Source: Streptomyces rubradiris
GTDB taxonomy: Bacteria; Actinomycetota; Actinomycetes; Streptomycetales; Streptomycetaceae
Direction: 5' to 3'
Assembly (NCBI RefSeq): GCF_016860525.1
Contig: NZ_BNEA01000001.1
Location: 558,001-622,000 of the forward strand
DNA: 64,000 nucleotides
The position numbers and the translations under genes are program-made. Below the pieces are notes generated by a model. It was given only the letters and a program-made list of their open reading frames with translations, had not been told where the DNA came from and did not search any database. Of the stretch, positions 1 through 8,693 are shown piece after piece (position 1 is the first letter of the stretch; each line of letters opens with the position of its first letter).

Positions 1-3000
1 GGTGTGGCTGTCGGTGGTGAGAAGAGCGGCCAGGGTGCTGTGCCAGGTGCGCAGTGCCGCGTCACGCGCCTCATCGCTCTCGGGCAAGCACATGGAATGG
101 TCTTCGATCGCTGGCGAGCCTGCCAGGACCTTGTCCGCCGCCTCGGGTACGAGTCCGAGACAGGTGGAGAGCTCTATGGCGAGGTGCTCCATGCATGTAC
201 GCAGTTCCGCGGACCAGCGGGGATCGACTGCATTGAGCTCGATGGGCTGTCGGCCTGCCCTGAGCGCTGCTCGTGCTGCCTGGGCAACGCGATGGGCCAA
301 CGACTCAGGTGCGTGTCGGGCTGCCAGGCGCAGTAGGTCCACCCGCACGGGTTCCGTGTAGCTCGTGGCCATGCCCAGATACTCGGTGAGTATCGCGGCG
401 GTCCAGGAACTCCATGTCCGCGCGGGGAGTTCGGGCAGGCGGCCTGCCCGGTGCAGCTCGGTGAGCAGGGCGTATCCGGCCCACGAGCGTTTGTTGCCGC
501 TGGCGTGCGGGAGCCAGGAATCGGCGTGGTCGTGCTCGGCGGTGAGGTAGCGGAGAGCGAGCTCGGGCGCGTCGGGCAGATCGTCGCCGAGAGCTACAGC
601 GGCGGGCCAGGTGGCGATGGCGCCCCGCACATCCTGCGCGAAGCTCCCCGTCTGTGGGTCCACGCCCAGGCCCCACAGGAATTGCCACAGAGCGTCGTTG
701 TCGCCCGCCCTGGCTTCGGCGAGGAGCCGCGCCAGATCGGCCATGAACTCTGCTGCTTCCGGCCAGTGCCTCTTGCCGGCGCTGTGGCTGCGGCGCAACC
801 TCCGGGCAAGCGGACTGTCGATGGGGATGGCCTCGTAGAAGGAGCGCAGATACGGCCAGGCCGGGTGCGCATCGTCGTAGGCCAGTTCGAGTGCGTGGGG
901 GTCGTCCGGGGGAAACGTACAGGAAGCCAGCTCGCCGTACACCTGGACGGCCGCGTCGTCGCCGGTCGCCGCCGCCTCGGCGGCCTGCTCCAGGACCCAC
1001 GGGAAGTCCTCGCGGTCGATGAGCTGGTCACGGGTCGGAGGCTCGGGCACCGTGGATGTGCCGAGCCGCATCGGTGAGCGCCGTTCCCAGTCGTACGCGA
1101 TCTGACAGGCCGCCAAGCGCGGGGCGGCCCCTGTTCGCAGAGCCTCCGTGACCAGGGCTTGTGCCAGAAGCCTCCGTAGTGACCGTGTCCCGGGCGCCTC
1201 GTGTCCGCGCTCATCCGGTTGCAGGCAGTCCGGCACCCGGACCTTGCGGTGGTCGTGCAGGAAGCTAAAAATGATCTTCGCCAAGGTGCCCGCGTGCCGA
1301 GCCGCGTCCGGAGCCTTGAGAGCGCGGTCGATCACCCCGTTGATCAGCGAGATCTCGAAGCGGTCGGACGAGAAGACGAAGCCGCTGTCCGGCCGGGACA
1401 CTGCTTCGGATACCCAAGCCAGAAGACGCGGCAGGTCCTCGTCCCCGCACTCCGCCGGCATGGTCCTCAAGAAGTGGGCGTAGTTGCCGTACAGATCAGG
1501 GGACGGAGGGCGAAGGGCACCGAGCATCGTCGCCGCGTCCAGATGGTGCGGCCACAGCAGGTTCAGTAGCGTGCCTCGTAGCTCATGGTCGGGATCCACC
1601 CGCTCGGCGCGGGACGGATCGGACAGCGAGTCGAGCACCTCCACGAGGACGGGCACGGCACGGCCTGGGTCGCAGGCGAACGCGGCGCGCGCCGCCAATC
1701 GACGTTCCGTTTGGTGCCACGCGTCGTTGCTCACCAACCTCAGCAGCGCGTTGGCCAGCCTGGAATGAGCGGTGCCGGCCTCTTGGGCCAGCTGGATCGC
1801 CAGACGGACTCGCGCCGTGGACTGCCACTCGGCCCCGCCTTCGGCGGAACTGGACTCCACGACGTCGGCGAGCTGGTCAGCGAGCGCGGGATGGCTCAGG
1901 TCCCAGCGGGAGAGCTGCCATCTCGTGTCTCCCAGTTCGACCTGTGCCGCGCGTTCCAGCAGTCTGCTCACGGTGAGCCGGCGGACCTCGTCGGAACGCA
2001 CGAGTGCGCTGTGCACCGCCAGGCTCTCGGGATCGGCGCCGGCCAGCCAGCCGCTGGCCGAGGGATCCATGGCCACCAGCCAGGCCGCGGTCTCCCGCAG
2101 CGGTGCTGGAATGGTCGCCGTCTCCCCGTCCGGTGCGCCGATCAGGAACAGATTTTCCAGTTGCCTCGGCGTGGTCTTCCGGTCGGTCAGGTACCGGGCC
2201 GCGAGGTAGGCCGCCACGGAAGAGTGGCGGAATGCCGCCCTGCCGTCGTCCGGCGCTGTGAACAGCGCGGTCGCCAGGCATTCTTCGACCACTTGGGGCG
2301 TGACCTGGAACGCACCGGCGGCGGTCCGCTCCGTTCCCCCCACCAGTGCGTCGCCCGGCAGATCGTAGGCGCCGGCCTCGAAGGTACCGCCGTGCCAAAC
2401 GGTCCGGTGACCGGACAGCAACATCCACGCGGCAATGCGTCCCGCCACCATCAGGCGCTGAGGGGCCGTGGTGATCAACGCCTTCTTGAGACGGTGCGGG
2501 TCGGGGTCTTCAGCAAGGCGCGCCACTCCGCAGGCGAACAACTCCTCCGGCCGCCCGTGCAGTCGGCCATCAGCCCGATAGGTCAACACCAACAATTCCA
2601 AGGTCAGCGGTACGCCGGCCAGCACAGCGGCGCCGGCCGCCTCAGCCGCCTCCACCAGCTCTTCTCCCGGCACACCGGCGCTGTCGGCCAAAGACACGGC
2701 CTCCGTGCGACTCAACGGAGCCAGATCGACGCATCGGCACGCGCCGAAAGCCTCGGCCAGCACAGAGGTCAGCGCCGCCGGATAGTCGGCCGTGCGGCAG
2801 GCCATGAGAAACCGGACCCGACTGGTGTCCCGGCCGCTCAGCGACCTTCTCAGCCATCTCGACAGACGCGGCAGCAGCGGACTCTCGTCGGCCTGGTCCA
2901 GGACCACCGTCAGCACTCCGACGGTCCCCGCAGCGTCTCCTTGTGAAGGCAAGGAGACGAGATGGCAGCCGAGCTCCTCCTGATAGGAGTACTCGGTGAG

Positions 3001-3321
3001 ATCCCCGCCCGTCACCCACAGGCACGCGTCGGAGTCTCCGCTCCAGGTGTCGTAGACACGGGGCAACTCTGTGGTGAGCTGCTTCAGCACGGAAGTCTTA
3101 CCGGCGCCCGGCTCTCCCAGCACGACCATGGCTCCTGCCGCCGCGACCACGGCGGGAAGCGCCAGGACTCCTTGGCGAAGCCGCCCCGCGTCCACGACCA
3201 CGTCGTCATCGTCCGGTCGGAACGCTTCGGCGGCCTGCACGATCAGATCTTCGGCGGCGACTCGCTCACCCCGTACCCTGCACACCCGAGGGACATGAAA
3301 GCCGAACACATAACCTGCCAT
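1..3321 (-). CDS. Large NACHT/STAND-like P-loop ATPase, 3' end outside window
   Basis: The reading frame is open without a stop from an ATG at 3321 to the window edge, giving at least 1107 residues; an in-frame TGA lies four codons upstream of that ATG, so the start is well fixed. Walker A is GEPGAGKTSVL at about residues 69-79, Walker B is LTVVLDQADE at about 137-146, and a sensor-like strand FLMACRTADYP follows near 173. After the roughly 300-residue NTPase core the protein is a long Leu/Ala-rich, probably helical-repeat region. Only about 60 residues precede the P-loop, so no N-terminal effector domain is visible. STAND/NACHT ATPases act as ligand-triggered switches in regulation or antiphage defence; which applies here is inference. 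The C-terminus is not seen. Family assignment is reasonably sure, function is not. Confidence 0.8.
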   Translation of the reverse strand, partial: MAGYVFGFHVPRVCRVRGERVAAEDLIVQAAEAFRPDDDDVVVDAGRLRQGVLALPAVVAAAGAMVVLGEPGAGKTSVLKQLTTELPRVYDTWSGDSDACLWVTGGDLTEYSYQEELGCHLVSLPSQGDAAGTVGVLTVVLDQADESPLLPRLSRWLRRSLSGRDTSRVRFLMACRTADYPAALTSVLAEAFGACRCVDLAPLSRTEAVSLADSAGVPGEELVEAAEAAGAAVLAGVPLTLELLVLTYRADGRLHGRPEELFACGVARLAEDPDPHRLKKALITTAPQRLMVAGRIAAWMLLSGHRTVWHGGTFEAGAYDLPGDALVGGTERTAAGAFQVTPQVVEECLATALFTAPDDGRAAFRHSSVAAYLAARYLTDRKTTPRQLENLFLIGAPDGETATIPAPLRETAAWLVAMDPSASGWLAGADPESLAVHSALVRSDEVRRLTVSRLLERAAQVELGDTRWQLSRWDLSHPALADQLADVVESSSAEGGAEWQSTARVRLAIQLAQEAGTAHSRLANALLRLVSNDAWHQTERRLAARAAFACDPGRAVPVLVEVLDSLSDPSRAERVDPDHELRGTLLNLLWPHHLDAATMLGALRPPSPDLYGNYAHFLRTMPAECGDEDLPRLLAWVSEAVSRPDSGFVFSSDRFEISLINGVIDRALKAPDAARHAGTLAKIIFSFLHDHRKVRVPDCLQPDERGHEAPGTRSLRRLLAQALVTEALRTGAAPRLAACQIAYDWERRSPMRLGTSTVPEPPTRDQLIDREDFPWVLEQAAEAAATGDDAAVQVYGELASCTFPPDDPHALELAYDDAHPAWPYLRSFYEAIPIDSPLARRLRRSHSAGKRHWPEAAEFMADLARLLAEARAGDNDALWQFLWGLGVDPQTGSFAQDVRGAIATWPAAVALGDDLPDAPELALRYLTAEHDHADSWLPHASGNKRSWAGYALLTELHRAGRLPELPARTWSSWTAAILTEYLGMATSYTEPVRVDLLRLAARHAPESLAHRVAQAARAALRAGRQPIELNAVDPRWSAELRTCMEHLAIELSTCLGLVPEAADKVLAGSPAIEDHSMCLPESDEARDAALRTWHSTLAALLTTDSHT

Positions 3322-3823
3322 GCCCGCATTGTGTCAACTCCCACTGACAGTCGCCCCGGTCTCCCTCTGCCGACCAAGCGCACGAACGCGCGACCAAGCT
3401 GAGCGGTGACGACGGAGGCAGCGCACAGGATCACGGTTGGGCCGTGGCTCCCGGACCGATGCACCGTCTCCCTCAGGCTGCCGACGGGCGACTGGAGGGT
3501 CGACACCGATCCAACGCACCGTAGTCAGCACCAAGTCAGCACGGGAGGGGTGAAGACGGGTGATGAGGTGGGCTTTCAGTCAGCACCGAATCAGCACGGG
3601 AGTCAGCACCGCACGGCCAGATCACCCCCAACTACGCGCACCGGACAGCACCGGTCTCGACCACTCCCAAGCCCCCGGACCGCCCCTCCCCCACCCCGGC
3701 ATGGTGGCCGCACGCATACCCGCCCCCCGAACTATGGTGCCCCACCACATGTGCCCCTGACCTGCACCTTCCTACCGTGTGCCGACACGAACCGTCCCCA
3801 CCGCACACGAGGAAGTGGCGCAC
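3322..3823. other. Gene-poor divergent intergenic region
   Basis: This roughly 500-base stretch separates the minus-strand ATPase from the plus-strand MFS gene. Short open frames exist on both strands, but none has a convincing ribosome site or recognisable product. The notable content is a cluster of five TCAGCAC direct repeats, annotated separately. It should hold the promoters of both flanking genes. Confidence 0.6.
3525..3609. repeat. Five phased TCAGCAC direct repeats
   Basis: The heptamer TCAGCAC occurs at 3525, 3536, 3580, 3591 and 3603, always on the same strand and usually preceded by A or G and followed by C or GGGAG. Start-to-start distances are 11, 44, 11 and 12, close to multiples of one helical turn. 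Such phasing suits cooperative binding of a regulator or an iteron-like element; decayed recombination-site repeats are another option. No recombinase is encoded nearby. Confidence 0.55.
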
Positions 3824-5200
3824 ATGGCATCCGGAAACACCGCTCCCCCGCCCCCCGCGAGCCTCCCGAGGATCGTCGCCGCCAGCCTCATCGGGACCAC
3901 CATCGAGTGGTACGACTTCTTCCTCTACGGCTCCGCCGCCGCGCTGGTGTTCAACGAGCTGTTCTTCCCCGACTCCGACCCGCTCGTCGGGACGTTGTTG
4001 TCGTTCCTGACGTACGCCGTCGGGTTCGCCGCACGCCCGCTGGGGGCGCTGGTGTTCGGGCACTACGGTGACCGGCTCGGGCGCAAGAAGCTGCTGGTGC
4101 TGAGCCTGCTGCTGATGGGCGGGGCGACGTTCGCCATCGGGCTGCTGCCCACCCACGCCACCGTCGGTTCCGCCGCGCCGCTGCTGCTCACCGCGCTGCG
4201 GCTGGTGCAGGGGTTCGCGCTCGGCGGCGAGTGGGGCGGCGCCGTGCTGCTGGTGTCGGAGCACGGCGACGCGCGGCGGCGCGGCTTCTGGGCCTCGTGG
4301 CCGCAGACCGGCGCCCCCGCCGGGCAGTTGCTCGCGACCGGTGTGCTGTCGCTGCTCACCGCCGTACTCTCCGACGACGCCTTCGGCACCTGGGGCTGGC
4401 GGATCCCGTTCCTGCTCTCCGGGGTGCTCGTGCTGGTCGGCCTGTGGATCCGGCTGTCCGTCGACGAATCGCCCGTCTTCAAGGAGGCGTTGGAGCGGTC
4501 CCGGACACGGCGGGCCCAGGCGGACGAGCAGCCTCCGCTGGTCTCCGTGCTGCGCCACCACTGGCGGGACGTGCTGGTGGCGATGGGCGCCCGGATGGCG
4601 GAGAACATCAGCTACTACGTCATCACCGCGTTCATCCTCGTCTACGCCACCACCTCGGCCGGCGTCTCCAAGCAGACCGCGCTCAACGCCGTACTCATCG
4701 GCTCCGCCGTGCACTTCGCGGTCATCCCGGCCTGGGGCGCGCTGTCCGACCGGCTCGGACGGCGACCGGTGTACCTGCTGGGCGCGGCCGGTGTCGGGCT
4801 GTGGATGTTCCCGTTCTTCGCGCTCGTGGACACCGGGTCGTTCGGGTACCTGATCCTGGCCGTGACCGTCGGGCTGGTGCTGCACGGCGCCATGTACGCA
4901 CCGCAGGCCGCGTTCTTCGCCGAGATGTTCGCGACCCGGATGCGGTACTCGGGCGCCTCGATCGGTGCCCAGTTCGCCTCCGTGGCGGCCGGCGCGCCCG
5001 CCCCGCTCATCGCCACCGCGCTGCTCTCCGACTACGACAGCTCCACCCCGATCGCGCTGTACGTGATCGCCGCCGCCGTGCTGACCCTGGTGGCCGTGGC
5101 GTTCGCGCGCGAGACACGGCACCGGGACCTCGGCCGGATCGCGGACGAGGACGGCGAGCCGTCGGGCGCCGGTCCGGCCGCCGAGGCCCGGGCGCGCTGA
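3824..5200 (+). CDS. MFS transporter, metabolite:H+ symporter (MHS) family
   Basis: A 458-residue, 12-helix transporter. The N-terminal signature IGTTIEWYDFFLYG and the loop HYGDRLGRKKLLVLSLL are typical of the MHS family (ProP, ShiA, KgtP and benzoate/alpha-ketoglutarate relatives), proton symporters for organic acids or betaines in the cytoplasmic membrane. I chose ATG 3824 because GAGGAA at 3809-3814 lies 9 bases upstream; a GTG at 3779 in the same frame lacks one. It converges on a PucR regulator and a 3-hydroxybutyrate dehydrogenase, suggesting uptake of a carboxylic acid such as hydroxybutyrate. That substrate is inferred from neighbours only. Confidence 0.92.
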   Translation: MASGNTAPPPPASLPRIVAASLIGTTIEWYDFFLYGSAAALVFNELFFPDSDPLVGTLLSFLTYAVGFAARPLGALVFGHYGDRLGRKKLLVLSLLLMGGATFAIGLLPTHATVGSAAPLLLTALRLVQGFALGGEWGGAVLLVSEHGDARRRGFWASWPQTGAPAGQLLATGVLSLLTAVLSDDAFGTWGWRIPFLLSGVLVLVGLWIRLSVDESPVFKEALERSRTRRAQADEQPPLVSVLRHHWRDVLVAMGARMAENISYYVITAFILVYATTSAGVSKQTALNAVLIGSAVHFAVIPAWGALSDRLGRRPVYLLGAAGVGLWMFPFFALVDTGSFGYLILAVTVGLVLHGAMYAPQAAFFAEMFATRMRYSGASIGAQFASVAAGAPAPLIATALLSDYDSSTPIALYVIAAAVLTLVAVAFARETRHRDLGRIADEDGEPSGAGPAAEARAR

Positions 5201-5254
5201 CCGGCGCCGGGGCCCGCGCACGCACCGTCCGGGCTTCGCGCGGGGGCCGGTCAG
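5197..5254. terminator. Bidirectional terminator hairpin
   Basis: CTGACCGG at 5197-5204 pairs with CCGGTCAG at 5247-5254, extended by further G/C pairing inside. The arms contain the TGA stop of the MFS gene on one strand and the TGA stop of the convergent regulator on the other, so a single hairpin probably ends both transcripts. There is no T-run, as is usual in Streptomyces. Confidence 0.55.
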
Positions 5255-7170
5255 TGCCGGGGCGGTGTCGCCAACCGGTGCAGTCTGAGGGCAAGTTGGA
5301 TCTCCAGGGCGCGGGCGGGGGTCTGCCAGTCCGGGCCCAGCAGGCGGCCCACGCGCTCCAGCCGCTGGGCCACCGTGTTCACATGGACGTGCAGCGCGTC
5401 CTTCGTACGTGCCGGGCTCATCCCGCCCTCGAAGTAGGCGTCGAGGGTGCGCACCAGTTCCGTGCCGCGCCGCTCGTCGTACGACACCACCGGGCCGATG
5501 GTCCGCTCGACGAAGCCGGCGATGTCCCGGTCGCCCGCGAGGAGCAGGCCGAGGAAGCCGAAGTCCTCGGCCGCCGCGCCGTCCCCGGCCCGGCCCAGCA
5601 GGCGCAGCGCGTCCAGGCAGCGGCGGCCCTCGGCATAGGCGGCGGCCACGGTCTCGGGGTGCCGGGCGAGGCCGGTGACGGGTGCGGAGGCACCGACCGT
5701 GACCGGCTGGCGGACGGCGGTGCCCAGGTGGCGGGCGGTGCGGCGGGCCACTTCGGTGGCGGTGTCGCCGGCGCCGAGCGGCAGCAGCAGGACGGTGCCG
5801 CCGTCGCGGGCCGCGGCCAGCCCCCGCCGGGTCGCGGCGAGGTGGGAGGCGGCGGACCACAGCCGGCGGCGGGCCGTCGCCTCCTCGTCGGCGTCGGCCG
5901 CCGGGCCGTCGAGGCGGGCGGCGAGGACGACATGGGTGGTGTCCAGGTCCGCCTGGAGGCGCCCGGCGCGCTCGCGCAGCAGCCGCGGGTCCCGGTCGCG
6001 CGCGTCGAGCAGGTCGTCCAGCAGCTCGCCGCGCACCCGCTGTTCGGCCTCGGCGGCGGAGCGGCGGGCGAGCAGCAGCAGGGACGTGACCATCGCCGCG
6101 CGCTCCAGGGTGCGCTGGTCGACCGGGTCCAGGCCGGGGTGGCCGCGCAGGACCAGGGCGCCGAGGAGTTCGCCGCCCGCGGCCACGGCGGCGATCCAGT
6201 CCTTGCCGTGCCGCACGGCGTGTCCCTCGGCACGGGACGCCTCCAGCGCCTCGGCCGGTGCCGCGTCGGCCTCGGTGAACGTCACGGTGCCGTCGAGGAC
6301 CTGGGAGACGGCGGCGGCCACGTCGTGCACCCCGCCGCCGCGCAGGACGAGTTCGGCGAGCCGGTCGTGGACCTCCGACGCCCGCTCGATGACGGCGCTG
6401 CGGTCCCGGATGATCTCGTTGGCGCGCTCCAGGCCGGCCAGGGCGGAGCGGGTCTCGGTGAGCAGGTTGGCGGTGTCGATGGCCGCCGCCGCGAGCGCGG
6501 CGAAGGAGCCGAGCAGGGCGATCTGCTCGCGTTCGAAGACCCTCGCCCGCCGGTCCGCGGCGAACAGGACGCCGATCACGTGCGGGCCGAGCATCAGGGG
6601 CACGCCGAGGATGGCGACCAGGCCCTCGTCGCGGACGCCGGCGTCGATGGCGTGGGTGTGCCGGAAGCGGGCGTCCTCGAAGTAGTCGTCGGTGACGTAC
6701 GGCCGCGCGGTCTGGGCGACGAGGCCGCCGAGCCCCTCCCCCATGCCGAGGCGCAGTTGCTGGAAGCGGGCGGAGACGGAGCCCTCGGTGACCCTCATGT
6801 AGGTGTCGCCGCGCGGCGGGTCGTTGAGGCTGAGGTAGGCGACGTCCGTGCCGAGCAGGGAGCGGGCGCGTTGCACGATCGCCTGGAGGACGGCGTCCAC
6901 GTCGCGCAGTCCGGCGAGGTCGTGGGCGGTCTCGAAGAGCGCCGAGAGCTCCGCCTCGCGCCGCCTGCGGCCCTCCAGTTCGGCGCGCACGCGCAGGGCG
7001 AGCAGCCGGGCCTCTTCCAGTGCGGCGATCCGGCAGGCCGGCTCGGCGGCGGCGCGGGCGCGCAGGACGGGCTGCTCGAAGGCCTCCACGGAGGCGTCGC
7101 GGGCGAGCAGGTCGAGGTACGGCGCCTCGGCGCTGCCGGTGGGTGCCGGCTGGAGGTGATCGCGGGACAT
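5251..7170 (-). CDS. GAF-domain PucR/CdaR-type transcriptional regulator
   Basis: About 640 residues. The N-terminal third holds a GAF-like sensory domain (around residues 75-230, with LGVPLMLGPHVIGVLFAADRRA). A long middle region follows, and the C-terminus carries the PucR/CdaR helix-turn-helix signature TKDALHVHVNTVAQRLERV. PucR proteins usually activate purine, carboxylic acid or polyhydroxybutyrate-type catabolism in response to metabolites. It lies downstream of, and on the same strand as, the 3-hydroxybutyrate dehydrogenase (69-base gap) and converges with an MHS transporter, so these three probably form one functional unit. GTG 7176 is an alternative start two codons upstream. Confidence 0.88.
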   Translation of the reverse strand: MSRDHLQPAPTGSAEAPYLDLLARDASVEAFEQPVLRARAAAEPACRIAALEEARLLALRVRAELEGRRRREAELSALFETAHDLAGLRDVDAVLQAIVQRARSLLGTDVAYLSLNDPPRGDTYMRVTEGSVSARFQQLRLGMGEGLGGLVAQTARPYVTDDYFEDARFRHTHAIDAGVRDEGLVAILGVPLMLGPHVIGVLFAADRRARVFEREQIALLGSFAALAAAAIDTANLLTETRSALAGLERANEIIRDRSAVIERASEVHDRLAELVLRGGGVHDVAAAVSQVLDGTVTFTEADAAPAEALEASRAEGHAVRHGKDWIAAVAAGGELLGALVLRGHPGLDPVDQRTLERAAMVTSLLLLARRSAAEAEQRVRGELLDDLLDARDRDPRLLRERAGRLQADLDTTHVVLAARLDGPAADADEEATARRRLWSAASHLAATRRGLAAARDGGTVLLLPLGAGDTATEVARRTARHLGTAVRQPVTVGASAPVTGLARHPETVAAAYAEGRRCLDALRLLGRAGDGAAAEDFGFLGLLLAGDRDIAGFVERTIGPVVSYDERRGTELVRTLDAYFEGGMSPARTKDALHVHVNTVAQRLERVGRLLGPDWQTPARALEIQLALRLHRLATPPRH

Positions 7171-7245
7171 GGTCACAGGATTCCGTATCCGCCACCGGTC
7201 CGGCAGGCCTGTGGAAAACTCCCGGAGCCGGTGGTGCCGGGCGGG

Positions 7246-8067
7246 TCAGTGGGCCGTCCACCCGCCGTCCAGGACGAGCGAGGTGCCGGTGACGAAGGAC
7301 GCCTGCGGGCTGCACAGGTAGGCCACGGCCTCGGCTACCTCCTCCGGCTCGATGAGCCGCCGCAGGACGCTGTCCTTCAGCAGCACCTCGGACACCACCC
7401 GGTCCTCGGGGATGCCGTGCGCCCGTGCCTGGTCGGCGATCTGCTTCTCGACCAGTGGGGTGCGCACATAGGCGGGATTCACACAGTTCGAGGTCACACC
7501 ATGGGCGGCGCCCTCCAGCGCGGCCGTCTTGGACAGTCCTTCGAGACCATGTTTGGCGGCCACATAGGCGGCCTTGAAGGCAGAGGCGCGCAGACCATGG
7601 ACGGAGGACACGTTCACGATCCGGCCCCAGCCTTGCGCGTACATGTGCGGGAGGGCGCCGCGGATGAGGCGGAAGGGTGCCTCCAGCATCACGGTCAGCA
7701 CCGTGTGGAACACGTCGGGCGGGAACTCCTCGATGGGCCGTACCAGTTGCAGCCCGGCGTTGTTGACCAGCACGTCGGTGCCGGCGGCGGCGCGTTCGGC
7801 GGCGTCCAGGTCGGTGAGGTCCACGACGTGCGGTACGACGGTGCCCGCGAGGCCGCCGGCCCGCTCCGCCTCCCGGGCCAGCCCGTCCAGACCGGCCGCG
7901 TCCCGGTCGACGGCGCGCACCTCGGCCCCGGCGGCGGCCAGCCGCAGCGCGCAGGCGCGGCCGATGCCGCCGGCGGCACCGGTGACGAGCGCGGTGCGGC
8001 CGCCGAGGTCGAGGGCGAGGTCATGGGGTCGGGGTTCGGGCCCGGGCAGCGGGGTGGGCGAGGTCAT
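7246..8067 (-). CDS. 3-hydroxybutyrate dehydrogenase (SDR family)
   Basis: A 273-residue short-chain dehydrogenase with the Rossmann motif TGAAGGIGRA, the structural motif NNAG, and the active-site set Ser in VNVSSVHG with YVAAKHGLEGLSK (Tyr/Lys). The segments NAGLQLVRPIEEFP and VNPAYVRTPLVEKQI are characteristic of D-3-hydroxybutyrate dehydrogenase, which interconverts 3-hydroxybutyrate and acetoacetate with NAD. A TAGGCT hexamer about six bases before the ATG suggests a leaderless transcript. A perfect 16-bp palindrome lies 28-43 bases upstream, a likely operator. The adjacent PucR regulator and MHS transporter suit hydroxybutyrate or ketone-body use. Confidence 0.9.
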   Translation of the reverse strand: MTSPTPLPGPEPRPHDLALDLGGRTALVTGAAGGIGRACALRLAAAGAEVRAVDRDAAGLDGLAREAERAGGLAGTVVPHVVDLTDLDAAERAAAGTDVLVNNAGLQLVRPIEEFPPDVFHTVLTVMLEAPFRLIRGALPHMYAQGWGRIVNVSSVHGLRASAFKAAYVAAKHGLEGLSKTAALEGAAHGVTSNCVNPAYVRTPLVEKQIADQARAHGIPEDRVVSEVLLKDSVLRRLIEPEEVAEAVAYLCSPQASFVTGTSLVLDGGWTAH

Positions 8068-8094
8068 GGGCCGAGCCTAAGCGGAGCCCGGTGG

Positions 8095-8110
8095 TCACCA
8101 CATGTGGTGA
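8095..8110. promoter_or_regulatory. Perfect 16-bp palindrome, candidate operator
   Basis: TCACCACATGTGGTGA is a perfect inverted repeat located 28-43 bases upstream of the hydroxybutyrate dehydrogenase start, overlapping the expected -35 region. It sits between the Nudix gene and the dehydrogenase, both on the minus strand, so it most likely controls the dehydrogenase/PucR transcript, perhaps by autoregulation. Confidence 0.55.
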
Positions 8111-8121
8111 TGACCCATACT

Positions 8122-8601
8122 TCAGCCGGCGGTCATAGGGTCAAACCATGTGGGTGCCTCGGACATGGCCTGCTTGATCCGGAAGAGTGCGAACTCGTCC
8201 AGTCCGGGCAGCGCGTCCACCGCGAACCAGCCGACTTCCAGCGACTCGTCGTCGTTGACCCGGGCCTCGCCGCCCACGGCCCGGCAGCGGATGGTGATGT
8301 CCATGTACTGGCAGATGTCACCGTTGGGGTAGGTCACCGGCTCCACGGCCTGGACCAGGACGATCCGCTCGGCGACGCAGTGCACCGCCGTCTCCTCGTA
8401 GACCTCCCGCACGGCGCAGGCCGCGGGCTGCTCGCCCGGGTCCGGGATGCCGCCGATCACCGACCACTTGCGCGTGTCGGTCCGTCTGCCGAGCAGCACC
8501 CTGCCCTCGTCGTCGAAGACGATCGCGGTGACACCGGGGAGCCACAGCAGCTGCCGGCCGGCGGAGGCCCTGAGCGTACGGAGGAATTCGGGAATAGCCA
8601 T
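8122..8601 (-). CDS. Nudix hydrolase
   Basis: A 159-residue protein with a complete Nudix box, GGIPDPGEQPAACAVREVYEE followed by TAV, which matches the GX5EX7REUXEEXGU pattern except that the Gly after EE is changed. The N-terminal LPGVTAIVFDDEGRVLLGRR is the usual first strand of Nudix domains. Such enzymes hydrolyse nucleoside diphosphates linked to another group in a Mg-dependent reaction; the substrate cannot be told from sequence. It lies between lnt and the hydroxybutyrate genes on the same strand. Confidence 0.9.
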   Translation of the reverse strand: MAIPEFLRTLRASAGRQLLWLPGVTAIVFDDEGRVLLGRRTDTRKWSVIGGIPDPGEQPAACAVREVYEETAVHCVAERIVLVQAVEPVTYPNGDICQYMDITIRCRAVGGEARVNDDESLEVGWFAVDALPGLDEFALFRIKQAMSEAPTWFDPMTAG

Positions 8602-8693
8602 GCCGTGACCCTAGCGGGCCGGAGCGCCTCGCCCCGGCCCGTCGAGGGATCGTACAGCGCTCGTACGGGGGGGCCGTACAGCCAGTCGTACGG

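Noticed and set aside
1585..2946. 453-codon open frame on the plus strand
   Set aside because: It is antisense in the codon phase of the NACHT-like ATPase, and its Arg/Gln/Gly-rich sequence has no motifs; the minus strand carries Walker A and B.
3525..3609. Attachment site of an integrated element
   Set aside because: No integrase, tRNA or second copy of the core within the window; kept only as a repeat.
3632..7315. 1227-codon minus-strand frame
   Set aside because: Overlaps the MFS gene and PucR regulator out of frame; composition of Arg/Pro/Gly repeats only.
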